A DNA stretch of 64,000 nucleotides from Catonella morbi ATCC 51271 (GTDB taxonomy: Bacteria > Bacillota > Clostridia > Lachnospirales > Lachnospiraceae): the NCBI RefSeq assembly GCF_000160035.2, contig NZ_KI535368.1, positions 310,001-374,000 on the forward strand. The letters are read 5' to 3'. The notes below the pieces were generated by a model. The model was not told the DNA's origin and did not search any database. It saw nothing but the letters and a program-made list of their open reading frames with translations. The position numbers were made by a program, and so were the translations under genes. Position 1 is the first letter of the stretch. Each line of letters starts with the position of its first letter. Positions 19,401 through 28,272 of this stretch are shown here, in pieces.

Positions 19401-20629
19401 AAGGAAGCTGCGGTATAATGTGCCACAGTTTCAACTTCACCCTCATCCAAAAGGAAGGCAGCCTTAAGAAGAGCTTCACCATAGCCTGTAGAACAGCTTC
19501 TTGCAATCTTACAGTCCTTAGGCATAAGCTCATGTATTTCGTTAAATGCCTTAATAGAAGTCTTAAGAGGGCTTCCGTTATTACTGCTGTAGAATGAGTA
19601 CAAAAGGGTTCCGTCCTCTGCTACAACTGCTACCTTTGTAGTTGTAGAGCCTGCATCTATACCTAAGAAGCATTTTCCATGGTAATCTGCAAGATTTCCT
19701 TTTTTTACCTCAGCCTTTTTATGTTCAGCCTTAAATGCTTCATAATCTTCTTCGCTGTTAAAAAGCCGTTCAAGTCTGGCTACTTCAAAGTCCATGCTTA
19801 CCTTATTATGAAGGGTGTTATGGAGATTAGCTAAAGTTGTAGCTTTCTCATACTTAGAACTCATTGCAGAGCCCATAGCTGCAAAAAGATGTGAACCCTC
19901 AGGGGCAACTATATTTTCAGGGCCTAATTTAAGGGTTCTTACAAAAGCAGCCTGAAGTTCAGTAAGGAAGTGCAGAGGGCCACCAAGAAAGGCTACATTT
20001 CCCCTGATTGGCTTACCACAGGCAAGACCGCTTATAGTCTGGTTTACAACTGCCTGAAAGATAGAAGCTGCAAGGTCAGGCTTTGTAGCGCCGTCATTTA
20101 TAAGCGGCTGTATATCGGATTTTGCAAATACACCGCAGCGGGCGGCTATAGGGTAAATGGACTGATAACTTTTTGCATACTCATTAAGACCGGCAGCATC
20201 AGTCTTTAAAAGACTTGCCATCTGGTCGATAAAGGAGCCTGTACCACCGGCACAGATTCCGTTCATTCTCTGTTCTATACCGCCTGTAAAGTAAATGATT
20301 TTAGCATCTTCTCCACCCAGCTCAATAGCAACATCAGTCTGAGGAGCAAAAGTTTTAAGGGCGGTGGCTACTGCTATAACTTCCTGCACAAAAGGAATGT
20401 CAAGATGTTTGGAGAGAGTAAGCCCGCCTGAGCCTGTTATCATAGCGTAGACCTCTGCATTTCCACAGACCTTTATTGCATCGTGGAGAAGGCTCGCAAG
20501 AGTTTCCTGTATGTTGGCATAATGCCTCTGATAATCTGAAAAAAGAACTTTCAAATCATTGTCTATAAGTGCAACTTTAACTGTGGTAGAGCCTATATCT
20601 ATACCTAAACGGTACTTTGTTTCTGACAT
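16406..20629 (-). CDS. Large fused 2-hydroxyacyl-CoA dehydratase activase-related protein
   Basis: A 1407-residue protein of the BadF/BadG/BcrA/BcrD ATPase family. Two ASKHA ATPase domains are in tandem: one starts [14 protein letters not shown] at residue 6, the second [16 protein letters not shown] near 320. The second has the cysteine motif ACSSGCGSF near 440, as expected for a [4Fe-4S]-bridged activator. A DUF2229-like region ([15 protein letters not shown], then SECYPAK) follows, and the C-terminal ~400 residues resemble the HgdB-like dehydratase component with [15 protein letters not shown]. By analogy it hydrolyses ATP to drive low-potential electron transfer, but the client enzyme is not in the window. 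AGGAG precedes the ATG. A decayed fragment of a paralogue lies at 14550. Confidence 0.88.
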   Translation of the reverse strand: MSETKYRLGIDIGSTTVKVALIDNDLKVLFSDYQRHYANIQETLASLLHDAIKVCGNAEVYAMITGSGGLTLSKHLDIPFVQEVIAVATALKTFAPQTDVAIELGGEDAKIIYFTGGIEQRMNGICAGGTGSFIDQMASLLKTDAAGLNEYAKSYQSIYPIAARCGVFAKSDIQPLINDGATKPDLAASIFQAVVNQTISGLACGKPIRGNVAFLGGPLHFLTELQAAFVRTLKLGPENIVAPEGSHLFAAMGSAMSSKYEKATTLANLHNTLHNKVSMDFEVARLERLFNSEEDYEAFKAEHKKAEVKKGNLADYHGKCFLGIDAGSTTTKVAVVAEDGTLLYSFYSSNNGSPLKTSIKAFNEIHELMPKDCKIARSCSTGYGEALLKAAFLLDEGEVETVAHYTAASFFNPKVDCILDIGGQDMKCIKIKDGTVDGIQLNEACSSGCGSFIETFAKSLNYEVADFAKVALLAENPIDLGSRCTVFMNSKVKQAQKEGASVADISSGLAYSVIKNALLKVIKLTDPKDLGENIVVQGGTFYNDAVLRSFEKVSGTKAIRPDIAGIMGAFGAALIARKHYRKGDETTTLSYEQIKNLSYETNMERCQKCNNHCMLTVNTFTGGRNYISGNRCERGLGLEKNKDNIPNLFEYKMQRIFGYKSLTEKEAPRGTIGIPRVLNMYENYPLWFTFFTKLGFRVVLSPRSSRSIYELGIESIPSESECYPAKIAHGHVMWLLKKGVKHIFYPCVIYERNETPDSNNHYNCPIVTSYGENIKNNMEELADPSITFENPFLSLESEKILTDRLVKIFEGRIPKSEIKAAAKEAWNELLQSKKDTEAKGEEVIAYLKETGKKGIVLAGRPYHVDPEINHGIPELITSFGVAVLTEDSISHLGQVERPLVVMDQWMYHSRLYKAACYVKTNPALDLIQLNSFGCGLDAVTTDQVSDILERAGKIYTVLKIDEVNNLGAARIRIRSLLSAVKDREANPQQNFDISSATDRAVFEKEMKDYTILCPQMSPIHFEMLKTAIEWGGYHIELLADEHSVIDTGLKYVNNDACYPSLIVVGQIMSAIKSGKYDVNKLAVFISQTGGGCRASNYIGFIRRALKKEGLAHIPVISLSVQGLEKNPGFSATPPILLRCLQALVYGDLFMRVLYATRPYELVKGSADELHRKWEKKCIESLKRANMLTFNKNCKQIVADFDNLPRVEGLTKTKVGIVGEILVKFLPSANNGVVELLENEGAEAVVPDLIDFLLYSAYNTNFKAETLGKSKRNAFISNRAIDLIEFFRKPARKALRKSKHFVEQSYITELAKFAEPIVSLGNQTGEGWFLTGEMIELIKSGATNIICTQPFGCLPNHVVGKGVIKQLRLNYPGTNIVAVDYDPGASEVNQLNRIKLMLATAENELLRS

Positions 20630-20834
20630 ATATTATACTCCTGTCTAATAATGGTGCTTTTACATAGGGGTACAAATTTTCACAAATTTGACACTTTATA
20701 CCATTAAAATGTATTTGGCACAATTAGTTTGAATACACGCTATTATACCACAACGAAAAAAAAAGGGTAGTATAAAATTTTTACAAAAATGTGCTTTTTG
20801 TAGAACATTTTTATATCATAAAATCCCACCATTG

Positions 20835-20863
20835 TTGACAAGGGTTTTGTTAGAAATTATAAT
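20835..20863 (+). promoter_or_regulatory. Consensus promoter of the rhomboid-like gene
   Basis: TTGACA (20835-20840), a 17-base spacer and TATAAT (20858-20863) are both perfect hexamers, 46 bases before the ATG at 20910. Confidence 0.85.
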
Positions 20864-20909
20864 AGTAGGGTGCATCCGTTTTAGGGATGATAGATTAGGA
20901 GAATATTGA

Positions 20910-21782
20910 ATGAATAATTTTCTGGATAAGATGGAAAGGAAGCTTGGAAGATTCGCTGTTAAGAATCTTATGCTGTATATAATAGGTATATATATTATAG
21001 GGGCACTGCTTTCCGTAGTGGCACCGACATTTTATTACTTATACCTTTCTCTTAATATAGAGAAGGTAATGCAGGGCGAAGTATGGAGGCTTGTTACCTT
21101 TATTCTTGAGCCTTTAAGCAGTATGAGAGGCGGAACTTCGGTAATTTTCTTCTGCATAACTCTTTATTTTTACTGGATACTGGGTACAAATCTGGAATAT
21201 GCCTGGGGCACGTTTAGATTTAATGTGTATTATATTTCGGGAATCTTACTTAATATAATAGCTGCGGTAATCACCTATGCAGTAACCGGAGATGCAAGTT
21301 CCGGTATGTATTTTGGATTAAACTACATAAATGAGTCATTACTGTTAGCCTACTGTGCAATGTATCCTGATTATCAGGTACTGCTTATGTTTGTACTGCC
21401 TGTAAAGATGAAGTACTTAGGTATATTTTACGGAGCATTTGTAGTGCTCCAGATAGTGCAAAATGCGGCAGCAGGTAATTTCATGTTTGCGATAGCAATA
21501 ATTGTTGCCCTTCTTAACTTTATTTGGTTTTTCTTTTCAACCAGAAATTACAGGCAGAAATTTAATAATAAAATGCGCAGGATGAAGTTTGAAGCGAGAA
21601 GAAAAACAGCGGAAAAAGGCTTTAATACCGAAAAAGGTGTTGCAAGGCATAAATGTGCGATTTGTGGCAGGACAGAGCTTGATGATCCGAATCTTGAGTT
21701 TAGATTTTGCTCAAAATGTGAGGGAAACTATGAATATTGTAACGAGCATTTATTCACCCATCAGCATATAACAAAGTCTTAA
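20910..21782 (+). CDS. Rhomboid-like membrane protein with C-terminal zinc-binding motif, probably not a protease
   Basis: A 290-residue protein with about six membrane segments in residues 20-215 arranged as in rhomboid/derlin proteins (EVWRLVTFILEP near 55 recalls the WR motif of loop 1; YYISGILLN near 105). The place where rhomboid proteases carry GxSG reads YFGLNYINESLLLA, so no catalytic serine motif is visible. The cytoplasmic tail is basic (NYRQKFNNKMRRMKFEARRK), followed by a Cys/His cluster from about 247: CAICG, FCSKC, and later YCNEH. That is a likely zinc ribbon. It has its own perfect promoter. Role unknown; an adaptor or quality-control role like derlins is a guess. Confidence 0.7.
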   Translation: MNNFLDKMERKLGRFAVKNLMLYIIGIYIIGALLSVVAPTFYYLYLSLNIEKVMQGEVWRLVTFILEPLSSMRGGTSVIFFCITLYFYWILGTNLEYAWGTFRFNVYYISGILLNIIAAVITYAVTGDASSGMYFGLNYINESLLLAYCAMYPDYQVLLMFVLPVKMKYLGIFYGAFVVLQIVQNAAAGNFMFAIAIIVALLNFIWFFFSTRNYRQKFNNKMRRMKFEARRKTAEKGFNTEKGVARHKCAICGRTELDDPNLEFRFCSKCEGNYEYCNEHLFTHQHITKS

Positions 21783-21854
21783 GTATGGTAAACCCGTATC
21801 GAAGAGGATATAAGGGTTTGCTATTAATTAAATATATTAAGTGAGGAAATTAAA

Positions 21855-23243
21855 ATGAGTAAGAGAACAAATGCTATGTTAGATATTAAGAAGGGCAAAA
21901 ATCTTGAAAGAAGCCTTTCTGCCTTTGCTGAGGAGTTATCGGCGGTTTACGGAAGTTCTGCTATATTGAACCTTTCTATGAATTATGCAAATTACTTTGT
22001 AAATTCAAAGGAAAAAGAGACAGACAGAAGCTTTGCGGGGCTTGGAGATAAAATCAACGCTCTTATTAAATCTACTATTGTAGAAGGAAATGTTTCTAAA
22101 AAAAGCATAGAAGAAATTGAAAGTATAAGAGAGGAAGTAAAGGCCCGGGTAGATGCAGCTACAGCCTTCTTAAGTGCATTTGAGAACTTTAATTATGTAC
22201 TTTCCAGGAAACTTCCTAACAAGGAATATGACGGTAAAGAATTTGATACTGATGATGAATCCAGAAAAATTCTTGCATATATTTTTGAGGATGATGATAA
22301 TATATTGATTAACTCCAAAATTCAAAGAGTAATTTCAGAGCTTCCGATCAGATATACAAAGGGTAAGTTTTTTGATATAATTGAGTCTTCGGTAGACCGC
22401 TATGCGGGTGCTGAGAAGAAGGCTCTTAAGGCTTTTGCTTACATGGTAAGACAGGCAGGTATGATTTATGATTTAGATAATATGCAGAAATTATATCCTG
22501 AGCTGGCTGATGAATTTGAATATTTTAAGAATTTTGAATTTGATAAGGCTACAAAGAAACAGATTCTTACTGAAAGTGTAAAACTTAATTCTACTATAGC
22601 CAGATGTTCAGAACTTACTGATGACGGTATTTTGGTTATGGAAGTAGTAAATGACTTATATGCTGTGCTGATTAATTGGGACAGTATTAATAAAGAAGAT
22701 GCAGAGCTTGAAACAGAAATGATAACCTTTACAAATGAGAGCTTTGCAAATGAGGATAGAAGCCTTGAGGAATTTGAGGCAAAGGTGGTCGAAATCTTTA
22801 CAAAACTTGAAGGAAAGCTTGAAGCTGTTTATGAAGATTTAATGAGTTATGAAGGTACACTTTTTGATGTTCAGAGCAGATTTGTTAAGGAAGCTTCCGA
22901 ATATGGATATAAAGATAAATATGATGACCTGTATAAGTGCAGTATCTTAAAACAGGGTAGTTTATTTGCTGACTTAAATGACCTTGAAGATACAGGACTT
23001 ACAGAAACTGCAGACTTAGACAAGCTTAAGGACACACTTAAGAGTGAATTTGACAGAATTTTTAACGAAGTGGACAGAAGTGTAAGGCGCGGAATTATGG
23101 CTCAGGTAATCGGAAGTATACCGGTTTACTTTGAGAATCGTACAGAAGTTATGGACTATATAAGATCTTCTCTTGCATCCTGTAACAGCAGGGAAGAACT
23201 TGTAGGAACTATACATGCAGTAACTGAAATTATTTGTGAATAA
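21855..23243 (+). CDS. Conserved hypothetical helical protein
   Basis: A 462-residue protein, acidic and largely helical, with no signal peptide, membrane segment or recognised catalytic motif. It is rich in Glu, Asp, Lys and Leu with long runs suggestive of coiled helices (for example VSKKSIEEIESIREEVKARV near residue 80). GTGAGGA precedes the ATG. It lies 72 bases after the rhomboid-like gene and 11 bases before the next small gene, so it is probably in an operon with the following genes. I do not recognise the family. Confidence 0.55.
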   Translation: MSKRTNAMLDIKKGKNLERSLSAFAEELSAVYGSSAILNLSMNYANYFVNSKEKETDRSFAGLGDKINALIKSTIVEGNVSKKSIEEIESIREEVKARVDAATAFLSAFENFNYVLSRKLPNKEYDGKEFDTDDESRKILAYIFEDDDNILINSKIQRVISELPIRYTKGKFFDIIESSVDRYAGAEKKALKAFAYMVRQAGMIYDLDNMQKLYPELADEFEYFKNFEFDKATKKQILTESVKLNSTIARCSELTDDGILVMEVVNDLYAVLINWDSINKEDAELETEMITFTNESFANEDRSLEEFEAKVVEIFTKLEGKLEAVYEDLMSYEGTLFDVQSRFVKEASEYGYKDKYDDLYKCSILKQGSLFADLNDLEDTGLTETADLDKLKDTLKSEFDRIFNEVDRSVRRGIMAQVIGSIPVYFENRTEVMDYIRSSLASCNSREELVGTIHAVTEIICE

Positions 23244-23254
23244 ATGGTGATATA

Positions 23255-23545
23255 ATGATAATAATAGGCGAAACTCTCATAACAGAAGGATTGATGAAGT
23301 CTGATATGATAAGGGGAAAAGTTATTTCTTCCCTTAAAAAGGGGAAGTTTTCGCCTATTGGTGCATTCGGAATATTTGAACCGCAAAATCCCTCTAATTT
23401 ATATGAAATAATTTCACTGAATGAGCTTAGAAAACTTCCGTACAGAAAAGGGCATTATAAAATGATAGGGCTTACAGGCTCAAGGTTAGAAGCGATTATG
23501 CTTGTTGCAAAGCTTTGGATGAAAAAAGAGAAGCAGAAGGAGTGA
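23255..23545 (+). CDS. Small conserved hypothetical protein
   Basis: A 96-residue protein (MIIIGETLITEGLMKS..., with repeated basic KKGK and YRKGHYK motifs). The ATG follows GGTGAT. It begins 11 bases after the preceding gene and its stop lies immediately before the next start, so it is in the middle of a tight operon ending in a DUF2953 protein and a YtfJ-type protein. No known domain is recognised, but its position supports it being real. Confidence 0.5.
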   Translation: MIIIGETLITEGLMKSDMIRGKVISSLKKGKFSPIGAFGIFEPQNPSNLYEIISLNELRKLPYRKGHYKMIGLTGSRLEAIMLVAKLWMKKEKQKE

Positions 23546-23550
23546 GGGAG

Positions 23551-24702
23551 TTGGGAATTATAGCTGTAATACTGACCGGTCTTAAAATTATAGGCTTGAT
23601 TTTACTTGCTCTGCTGATAATTCTGCTTGTAATAATAGTATTATTTTTATTTGTCCCCTTTGTCTATAGAATCAGAGTAAAATATATAGCCGAAAAATTA
23701 AGTTTGCAGGGAGAAATCAGTTTTTTATTTAAGCTTATATATGCCGGGGTTTTATATGACAATGAATTATCCTATGGCTTAAAGCTGGCATTTCATACAC
23801 TGGCATCAAGCGAAAAAAAGCCTGACAAAAAGAAGGCAAAGTTCATAAAGGAAGCCCCAATTAAGGAGAAAACAAAGGAAGAAGACAAAAAAGAAAATGC
23901 TGTAGCTGAGCAAATAAAAAATGAACCCCAAAAACAAAATATAAGTAAAGACTCTAAGGTAAAAACAGAGTATGAATCCAAAGAAAAGTCTGAAACAGGT
24001 ATTAAGGAAGATATGGTATCAGAGAAAAGATCTGAATCAGATATTAAGGATGAAGTGATACCGGAGAAAAAGTCTGAATCGGATATTGGTGAAGATGTAA
24101 AATCAGAAAAAAAATCTGAAGTTAATAAAGAAGCTGCTTCAGAAGAAAAAATACTGCCTGATGAAAATAAAGAAAAAAATGAAAATAAGACAGCAAAGAA
24201 GAAGGTAAAGAAAACAAAGAAAATAAAAAAGAAATTTAGTATAATTTCAAAAATAAAACAGATAGCAGAAAATATTAAAGCTAAATGGAAGGCATTTAAG
24301 GACAGATTTAAATCACTTAACATAAAAAAAGATGCAATAATCCGGTTTCTGAATGCTGATGGTACACTTAGCGGAGCGGGTTATCTGCTGACACAGGGGA
24401 AAAGACTTCTAAAAATGGTTTTTCCTAAAAATATAGAGGGATGGCTTAGATTCGGAACAGGAGATGTATATACGGAGGGGCAGTATTTATCCTATCTGTG
24501 TCTGCTTTATCCGTTGTATGGCAGAAAATTTGAAATATGGCCGGAATGGGATGAGGAAGTGTTTGAAACAGACGCTGCTTTTTCAGGAAGAATTACCATG
24601 TTTATAGTACTTTTAGTAGCTCTGAAAGTATTATTTAATAAAAAAGTCAAGCAGTTACGGAACAATTACAATAGGTGCAAGAAAAGTATGGAAAATAGCT
24701 AA
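23551..24702 (+). CDS. DUF2953 domain-containing membrane-anchored protein (YtfI-like)
   Basis: A ~383-residue protein with an N-terminal membrane segment (ILTGLKIIGLILLALLIILL), then the DUF2953 start FVYRIRVKYIAEKL, a long Lys/Glu-rich low-complexity region (about residues 90-245, with degenerate repeats around SESDIKDE), and a C-terminal conserved part WLRFGTGDVYTEGQYL. In spore formers this family sits directly before ytfJ, as here. The TTG at 23551 is preferred because AAGGAG lies 8 bases before it; a further TTG at 23515 lacks a ribosome site. The low-complexity insert is larger than usual. Confidence 0.75.
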   Translation: MGIIAVILTGLKIIGLILLALLIILLVIIVLFLFVPFVYRIRVKYIAEKLSLQGEISFLFKLIYAGVLYDNELSYGLKLAFHTLASSEKKPDKKKAKFIKEAPIKEKTKEEDKKENAVAEQIKNEPQKQNISKDSKVKTEYESKEKSETGIKEDMVSEKRSESDIKDEVIPEKKSESDIGEDVKSEKKSEVNKEAASEEKILPDENKEKNENKTAKKKVKKTKKIKKKFSIISKIKQIAENIKAKWKAFKDRFKSLNIKKDAIIRFLNADGTLSGAGYLLTQGKRLLKMVFPKNIEGWLRFGTGDVYTEGQYLSYLCLLYPLYGRKFEIWPEWDEEVFETDAAFSGRITMFIVLLVALKVLFNKKVKQLRNNYNRCKKSMENS

Positions 24703-24713
24703 GGGGAGGAAGT

Positions 24714-25148
24714 ATGGCTGCTAATAATTTTGATGAAACAATGACTGCCTTATTTAAGGGAATGGATGGATTTATAACCAGTAAGACTGTGGTCGGAGAT
24801 GCAATAAAATTTGAAGATGGAACTACCATACTTCCGCTTGTTGATGTCTCCTTCGGAGCCGGAGCCGGTGCTTTTGCCAGTGAGTCCAAGAAGAAGGATA
24901 ACGGAGTGGGAGCTATGTCCGGTAAAATCACTCCAAGTTCAGTGCTGGTTATAAAAAACGGAAATGTAAAACTGGTTAATATCAAAAACCAGGATACAAT
25001 TACCAGGCTATTAGATATGATTCCCGATCTTTCAGAGAAATTCTCAAAAATGCTGAAAAAGGATAAGGAAGATAAAACAGTGGCAGAAGAAAAGGTTCAG
25101 GATATGCCTGAGACAGAAGAAGATGTTGCAAAAAAAATTAATTCATAA
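24714..25148 (+). CDS. ytfJ: GerW family sporulation protein
   Basis: A 144-residue protein of the GerW/YtfJ family: MDGFITSKTVVGDAI, a PLVDVSFGAGAG motif near 43, and ITPSSVLVIKNGNVKLV near 70. The B. subtilis homologue is a spore protein needed for normal germination. It lies 11 bases after the DUF2953 gene, reproducing the ytfI-ytfJ order of Bacillus. The C-terminal 30 residues are acidic and unconserved. Its presence hints at a sporulating ancestor or ability, but many non-sporulating clostridia retain it. Confidence 0.88.
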   Translation: MAANNFDETMTALFKGMDGFITSKTVVGDAIKFEDGTTILPLVDVSFGAGAGAFASESKKKDNGVGAMSGKITPSSVLVIKNGNVKLVNIKNQDTITRLLDMIPDLSEKFSKMLKKDKEDKTVAEEKVQDMPETEEDVAKKINS

Positions 25149-25183
25149 TTGGGTTAGTAAAAGTTTAAGGAAAAGAGGAAAAA

Positions 25184-26659
25184 ATGTTAGAAAATCTTAC
25201 TTTGCTCACAGATTTTTATGAGCTTACAATGATGCAGGGATATTTCAAAAATAAGAAGGATCCTGTAGTGGTTTTTGATATGTTCTACCGCCATAACCCT
25301 TCCGACAACGGATTTGCTATAGCGGCAGGACTGGAGCAGGTGATTGAGGTAATCAAAAACCTGAATTTTAATTATGAGGATGTGGAATATCTTCGTTCTC
25401 TTAAAATATTTGATGAGGATTTTTTGGATTATCTTTCCGGATTTCATTTTACCGGAGATATATATGCGGTACCTGAAGGAACAGTGGTCTTTCCTATGGA
25501 GCCTATTGTCAAGGTGGTAGCCCCTATTATGCAGGCTCAGCTTGTAGAGACGGTAATTCTTAACCTGATTAATCATCAGAGCCTCATAGCTACCAAGGCT
25601 TCCAGAGTGTGTCACGCTGCACAGGGGGACTTTGTGATGGAGTTTGGATTAAGGCGTGCTCAGGGACCCGACGCGGGCACTCTCGGCGCGAGGGCGGCTG
25701 TGATAGGCGGTTGTGCAGGTACAAGTAATGTAATCTGTGCAAAGAAGTTTGGAGTACCTGCACTCGGAACCCATGCACATAGTTGGATAATGAGTTTCCA
25801 TGATGAATATACGGCTTTTAAGGAATATGCAAATCTTTATCCTGAAAATGCCATTCTTCTGGTTGACACCTATGATACCCTTCGTTCGGGAGTTCCTAAT
25901 GCGATTAAGGTGTTTAATGAAATGAGAGAAGCAGGTATAAAACTTGGCAGATACGGAATAAGAATTGACAGCGGTGACCTTGCCTATCTGTCAAAAAAGG
26001 CAAGGAAAATGCTCGATGCGGCAGGCTTTAATGATGCCAGTATAGTAGCATCTTCTGATTTGGATGAAAATTTAATATCTTCACTTAAATTACAAAATGC
26101 CAGAATTGATTCATGGGGAGTCGGAACCAAACTTATTACAAGTGCAGATTGTCCTGCTTTTGGAGGAGTCTACAAGCTTGCGGCTATACAGAATGAAGAC
26201 GGAGTTTTTGAGCCTAAGATTAAACTTTCCGAAAATACTTGGAAGATAACCAATCCGGGAAATAAAACCATATTCAGAATTTATGATATGGAAGGAAAGA
26301 TTAAGGGAGATCTCATTGCATTTGCAGATGAAAAAATAACTGAGAATGAAGAATATATGATGTTTGATCCTATAGAAACATGGAAAAAGACTCTTTTAAT
26401 TCCGGGTGAATTTAAGGTAAGGGAACTCCTTGTACCTGTATTTATTAAAGGACAGTGTGTATATGCTTCTCCAAGCGTGATGGAAATAAGAGAGTATTGT
26501 AAAAAAGAAATGGATACTCTTTGGGATGAATCCAGAAGACTTGTGAATCCACACGAGGTTCACGTTGACCTGACACAGAGTCTTTGGGATGTAAAGAAAA
26601 AATTACTTGATGATTATAATAATGCTCTTCAGGTGAATAAGCATGCTACAGCGCTATAA
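25184..26659 (+). CDS. pncB: Nicotinate phosphoribosyltransferase
   Basis: A 491-residue protein that makes nicotinate mononucleotide from nicotinate and PRPP, the entry step of the NAD salvage (Preiss-Handler) path. Diagnostic parts are LLTDFYELTMMQGYF at the N-terminus, FGLRRAQGPDAG near residue 150 (with the phospho-histidine region GTHAHSWIMSF near 195), and RIDSGDLAYLSKKAR near 265. AAAAGAGGA precedes the ATG. The downstream plsC gene begins 12 bases after its stop, so co-transcription is likely. Length and motifs appear complete. Confidence 0.95.
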   Translation: MLENLTLLTDFYELTMMQGYFKNKKDPVVVFDMFYRHNPSDNGFAIAAGLEQVIEVIKNLNFNYEDVEYLRSLKIFDEDFLDYLSGFHFTGDIYAVPEGTVVFPMEPIVKVVAPIMQAQLVETVILNLINHQSLIATKASRVCHAAQGDFVMEFGLRRAQGPDAGTLGARAAVIGGCAGTSNVICAKKFGVPALGTHAHSWIMSFHDEYTAFKEYANLYPENAILLVDTYDTLRSGVPNAIKVFNEMREAGIKLGRYGIRIDSGDLAYLSKKARKMLDAAGFNDASIVASSDLDENLISSLKLQNARIDSWGVGTKLITSADCPAFGGVYKLAAIQNEDGVFEPKIKLSENTWKITNPGNKTIFRIYDMEGKIKGDLIAFADEKITENEEYMMFDPIETWKKTLLIPGEFKVRELLVPVFIKGQCVYASPSVMEIREYCKKEMDTLWDESRRLVNPHEVHVDLTQSLWDVKKKLLDDYNNALQVNKHATAL

Positions 26660-26670
26660 TAGGAGACAGG

Positions 26671-27390
26671 ATGAGAATTATATTAGTAGGTTTATATTTA
26701 ACTATATTTGGAATTTTTAGTATAATAGCTTTACCCCTGCTTTGGTTGACAGGTAAATTTAATTCGGGATTACAGCATAGAATAAGCCAGCGGATAGTGA
26801 AACTTGCGTTCGGTAAAGTATTGTTTTTGTCAGGAATCAAAAAAAAGGTCATAGGAGTTGAACGGGTTCCCAAGGACAGGTCTGTACTTTTTATAATTAA
26901 TCATAGAGGATTTTTTGATGTAATATTAGCTTTTTATACAGTACCCGTACTTTCAGGTTTTGTTTCTAAAAAGGAAATTGCAAAGGTTCCGGGACTTAGG
27001 CTGTGGATGAGGCTGATCAGATGTGTATTTTTAGATAGGGAGAATCCTCGCGAGGGTATTAAAGCCATACTTAAAGGTATTGAAAATATAAAAAACGGAA
27101 CATCTATGTTTATTTCTCCGGAAGGTACCAGATATAGCGGAGACGGACTGTTGGAGTTTAAGCCGGGAAGCCTTAAGATGGCGGAAAAGGCAGGCTGCCC
27201 TATAGTACCGGTTGCAATTACAAATGCAAATAAGGTATTTGAAGACCATCTGCCTTGGATAAAACCTGCCGAAATGACTATCGAGTACGGTGAACCTATC
27301 TACATACAAGAGCTTTCAAAAGAAGCAAGAACAAAGCTTCTGGAACATTGCAGGGAGAAGGTTTTGGAACTATACGAAAAAAATCTATAA
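26671..27390 (+). CDS. plsC: 1-acyl-sn-glycerol-3-phosphate acyltransferase
   Basis: A 239-residue PlsC-family acyltransferase that adds the second acyl chain to make phosphatidate. It has an N-terminal membrane segment (residues 2-25), the catalytic NHRGFFD (NHx4D) near residue 72, FLDRENP near 110, the glycerol-phosphate binding FISPEGTR near 145 and a VPVAITNA block near 175. AGGAGACAGG precedes the ATG. It follows pncB by 12 bases; the pairing has no obvious metabolic logic. Confidence 0.9.
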   Translation: MRIILVGLYLTIFGIFSIIALPLLWLTGKFNSGLQHRISQRIVKLAFGKVLFLSGIKKKVIGVERVPKDRSVLFIINHRGFFDVILAFYTVPVLSGFVSKKEIAKVPGLRLWMRLIRCVFLDRENPREGIKAILKGIENIKNGTSMFISPEGTRYSGDGLLEFKPGSLKMAEKAGCPIVPVAITNANKVFEDHLPWIKPAEMTIEYGEPIYIQELSKEARTKLLEHCREKVLELYEKNL

Positions 27391-27499
27391 TTGGCACCAT
27401 AAAAAAGTTAAAAACTGGATATTTATAACATGCCAAAAAACCTTTATTATATAATTACTGAAGAGTTAAAATACTATGAGGTATGAAAGGAGTTTTGGT

Positions 27500-28108
27500 A
27501 TGAGTAAAACGGAAAAAGAGTTGGTAAGAACCGGAGTTTCCGGTGAGAATGTAAAAAAGCTTGCGCTGGCAGCTTTGTTTGCAGCCTTATCTTATATAGG
27601 CTTTCAGGTGTTCAGATTTGATATACCGGTAGGAACTGAGAAAACGGCATTTCACCTGGGCAATACCTTTGTAGCCCTCGGAGCTTTATTTATCGGAGGA
27701 GCTATGGGCGGAGCAGCAGGAGCGGTAGGTCTTACAATAGCGGACTTAACCAGCGGCTATGCCACAAGCGCACCCAAGACATTTATCTTAAAGCTTCTAA
27801 TAGGTCTTATTGTAGGATTTATGGCACATGCTGTATTTAAGATAAATGAGATTACCGAAAAGAAAAAGCTTTTAATGGCAACGGTTTTATCTGCAGCCTG
27901 TGGTCTTGCTTTCAATATTGTTGCAGATCCTCTGGTGGGCTATCTCTATAAACAATATGTTCTTGGTATACCTCAGGAAATATCCGCAGCCTTTGCAAAG
28001 ATTGCAGCACTTACTACTTCGGTAAATGCAGTGGCTTCGGTGATATTTGCAACTATTCTCTATATTGCATTAAGACCGGTGCTTAAGAAAGAAGGCTTCT
28101 TAAACTGA
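27500..28108 (+). CDS. ECF transporter S component (vitamin-type substrate unknown)
   Basis: A 202-residue integral membrane protein with about five or six hydrophobic segments. It resembles the substrate-binding (S) subunits of energy-coupling factor transporters of the ECF-ribofla/DUF1393 type: LALAALFAALSYIGF near 25, then GNTFVALGALFIGGAMGGAAG and LKLLIGLIVGFMAHA. The start at 27500 follows AAGGAG; an ATG at 27476 has no ribosome site. No ATPase or T subunit is nearby, so it should use a shared ECF module encoded elsewhere. No riboswitch was recognised upstream, so the substrate cannot be inferred. A strong terminator follows. Confidence 0.8.
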   Translation: MSKTEKELVRTGVSGENVKKLALAALFAALSYIGFQVFRFDIPVGTEKTAFHLGNTFVALGALFIGGAMGGAAGAVGLTIADLTSGYATSAPKTFILKLLIGLIVGFMAHAVFKINEITEKKKLLMATVLSAACGLAFNIVADPLVGYLYKQYVLGIPQEISAAFAKIAALTTSVNAVASVIFATILYIALRPVLKKEGFLN

Positions 28109-28123
28109 ATAGTACGTAGAAAG

Positions 28124-28158
28124 TATAAGCACATAATGAATTTGGTTATGTGCTTATA
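28124..28158 (+). terminator. Intrinsic terminator after the ECF S component
   Basis: TATAAGCACATAA and TTATGTGCTTATA form a perfect 13-base stem around a 9-base loop, followed by a T-rich stretch. Confidence 0.85.
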
Positions 28159-28193
28159 ATATTTTTAAACTATGTGAAAATTTTGTAAACATC

Positions 28194-28222
28194 TTGACTT
28201 TTTTTTGCCACCTTTGTAGAGT
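28194..28222 (+). promoter_or_regulatory. Putative promoter of the SH3/glucosaminidase gene
   Basis: TTGACT (28194-28199), 17 bases, TAGAGT (28217-28222). The -35 is good, the -10 weak. It lies about 50 bases before the chosen start at 28273. Confidence 0.4.
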
Positions 28223-28272
28223 AGTCTGTATAAAGAATGATGTTAATAAATTACATAGATATTGGAGAGCTT

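Noticed and set aside
20910-21782. Calling the rhomboid-like protein an intramembrane serine protease
   Set aside because: The GxSG motif and a matching catalytic His were not found.
23793-24323. A 176-codon minus-strand Phe/Ser-rich frame
   Set aside because: It is the antisense of the Lys/Glu-rich low-complexity insert of the DUF2953 protein.
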